Assembly: GCA_030159075.1 (NCBI GenBank)
Contig: BROG01000025.1
Location: forward strand, 517,001 to 581,000
Direction of reading: 5' to 3'
DNA: 64,000 bases
DNA from: Atrina japonica
Taxonomy: Eukaryota > Mollusca > Bivalvia > Pterioida > Pinnidae
Each line of letters begins with the position of its first letter. Positions within the stretch are counted from its first letter, which is position 1. The notes beneath the pieces were generated by a model. It had not been told where the DNA came from. It searched no databases and saw only the letters and a list, made by a program, of their open reading frames with translations. Both the position numbers and the translations under genes were made by a program. Of this stretch, positions 62,448-64,000 are shown in pieces.

Positions 62448-63060
62448 AATTCTGTAAATAGTGTATAGTTATTTATAAGTTTACAGTACATATTATGAAT
62501 GGATATATGATAGATAGTATGAGGAATATGTGTTTTGTGTGTCAAATAGAGTCTTCGTGTACAGAAATAATTCAGATTACATGTTTTAAAATACTGGCAG
62601 ATCAAAAGTTGATTTCTGTTGAATCATGTAATCGAACCAAATATTTGATTGGCGTAAACTACAAGCAAGTCAAACTGTTCTTTTTATCTACAACGTTTTG
62701 AGAATACTGACCTCTACTCGACCCCACCATATATCTTGAATTATCCTTTTTCCCATACCTGTGTTGAACATCGATCAATTTTAACTCGCACTGAAGCAAT
62801 TAGCACATATTCATTTGCATTGGACAATGGAATCAACTGCAAATGAAAAAAAGATGACGTCACAAAAGCAAAACATCCAGGGATCATTTTCACCAATTAT
62901 TGGTTATTGATACTAAAAAGGATAACATGATCACCTACGATATAATAAAACATACTAGGCTTACATGATAAATGATATCTTCATTTTACATTTTGTTTTA
63001 TAGTACGATACCTAAGAACGAATCATTTTCTTCCATTAATTATATCTGGCAGTAAATAAA
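62448..63060 (+). other. Probable 3' UTR / downstream flank of the NALF-like gene
   Basis: No further coding sequence is seen after the TAG at 62447. AATAAA hexamers at about 62944-62949 and 63055-63060 are candidate poly(A) signals, but in sequence this AT-rich they occur by chance. The true 3' end needs RNA data. Confidence 0.3.
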
Positions 63061-64000
63061 CAATGCTTTATGGTCTGAGTATTTGAATCAACAGGTCCAC
63101 GCTGCGCGATGCAAGGGATGTAACTCTAAAATACATCAGGTTATTCTCAGGAATATTTAGAAGCAATAGTTACAAATACAGAGTTTTTGGTGTTCGTTTT
63201 TGTGACTTGTTTTATAATTCTGTTTTTATCGAATCAAATGAATATTGATAATGTTGAAAAAAGAGATTTATAAGAAAACAAAGAAACAAAAACAAACAAT
63301 TCGACACAATTTAATTTAGTAAATTACTCGACCAATATTTGCTGTCTACGAAGTAACAACTATAAGTTGTCATTTCACAAAAATATAGAACTATGCCAGC
63401 ATTCTAATTTTTTTCGCAAAACATTTTTGTTAATAAAATTTTGTTATTATTTTTATAATTTCTGATGACGTATTTTCACATAACACATAATACATTTGTC
63501 GCAACCAAAGAGTCTGAGACAATGTATACTGTATATTTTCAGAGAAATACATGGTGTCTTCAAAATATACACTCTGAAAAACGATAAATGCAGATTTTAA
63601 AATTGAATAAGAAATAATATTACTGATTCAAATGTTCAATTACGTAGTCAGAAAAAAAAAAAAAAATTTCCTTAACACAATTAAATATTAAATGCTTTAT
63701 TGAGTGTGTTAATTGGAGTCTTAATATGAATACATTTCAGGAAGACACCCTGTGTGGTGACATATAGATTTGATTTTTATAATGACAAGACAAGTATTGG
63801 AACAGAAAAAAATTGTTGAAGCGTGGTAATTTGTAACGTTATCAATTCTTTTTAGATTTCATGATTTTACTTAATAGCATTATCAATACAACATTGTTCG
63901 ATTTTACAGTTTTGTGTTAAGTTTATGTACGTACTAGTGGATACTATCCGTTTAGGGAGATTTGCTGATTTAATGTCAAATACAAAAGACAATCTAAAAA
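63061..64000. other. Downstream region without recognised features
   Basis: AT-rich sequence with short homopolymers (an A-run near 63652-63665). No gene, tRNA or repeat copy was recognised. Confidence 0.4.

Overview
The window looks like AT-rich animal nuclear DNA, most likely from a bivalve or other mollusc. Evidence is the low GC, tRNA-headed SINEs ending in the 'GTTTTACATCCCGT' type of tail, very many microsatellites, palindromic MITEs, a metazoan intron/exon signature, and the absence of dense ORFs. The organism call is inference; no tool was run.

Only one protein-coding gene is recognisable, on the + strand near the right end. It has two exons, 54493-54664 and 62194-62447, joined in a compatible phase. 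They encode the cysteine-rich and C-terminal part of a NALCN-channel auxiliary factor (NALF/FAM155/NLF-1 family). The 5' coding exon is not visible. Since the 54 kb upstream hold no other recognisable exon, most of the window is probably the long first intron of this gene, followed by a 7.5 kb intron and a 3' UTR/downstream region.

Region by region. 0-8 kb: a ~126-bp minisatellite, several SINEs (one pair in inverted orientation), three palindromic MITEs and a duplicated ~490-bp repeat. 8-20 kb: mostly featureless intronic DNA broken by long (CT), (CA) and (TA) arrays, with scattered copies of a retroelement tail. 20-30 kb: a TA-flanked MITE, a 23-bp minisatellite, and a 28-bp minisatellite whose unit has no stop in any forward frame and so fakes the longest ORFs of the window. 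34-38.8 kb: a 4.29-kb block with almost no cytosine on the + strand, bracketed by identical ~160-bp direct repeats; this is the most unusual object here. 39-50 kb: a SINE, a second copy of the TA-flanked MITE, arrays of an AAACCTAG-type motif in both orientations, and (TATC) and (TATG) arrays. 50.8-54.4 kb: a ~2.9-kb non-coding element with ~460-bp terminal direct repeats and an 8-bp flanking duplication. 54.5-62.4 kb: the NALF exons, with a decayed reverse-transcriptase retroelement (two adjacent copies) and a ~315-335-bp tandem repeat in the intron between them.

The short open frames elsewhere are explained by repeats or chance and are not annotated as genes.
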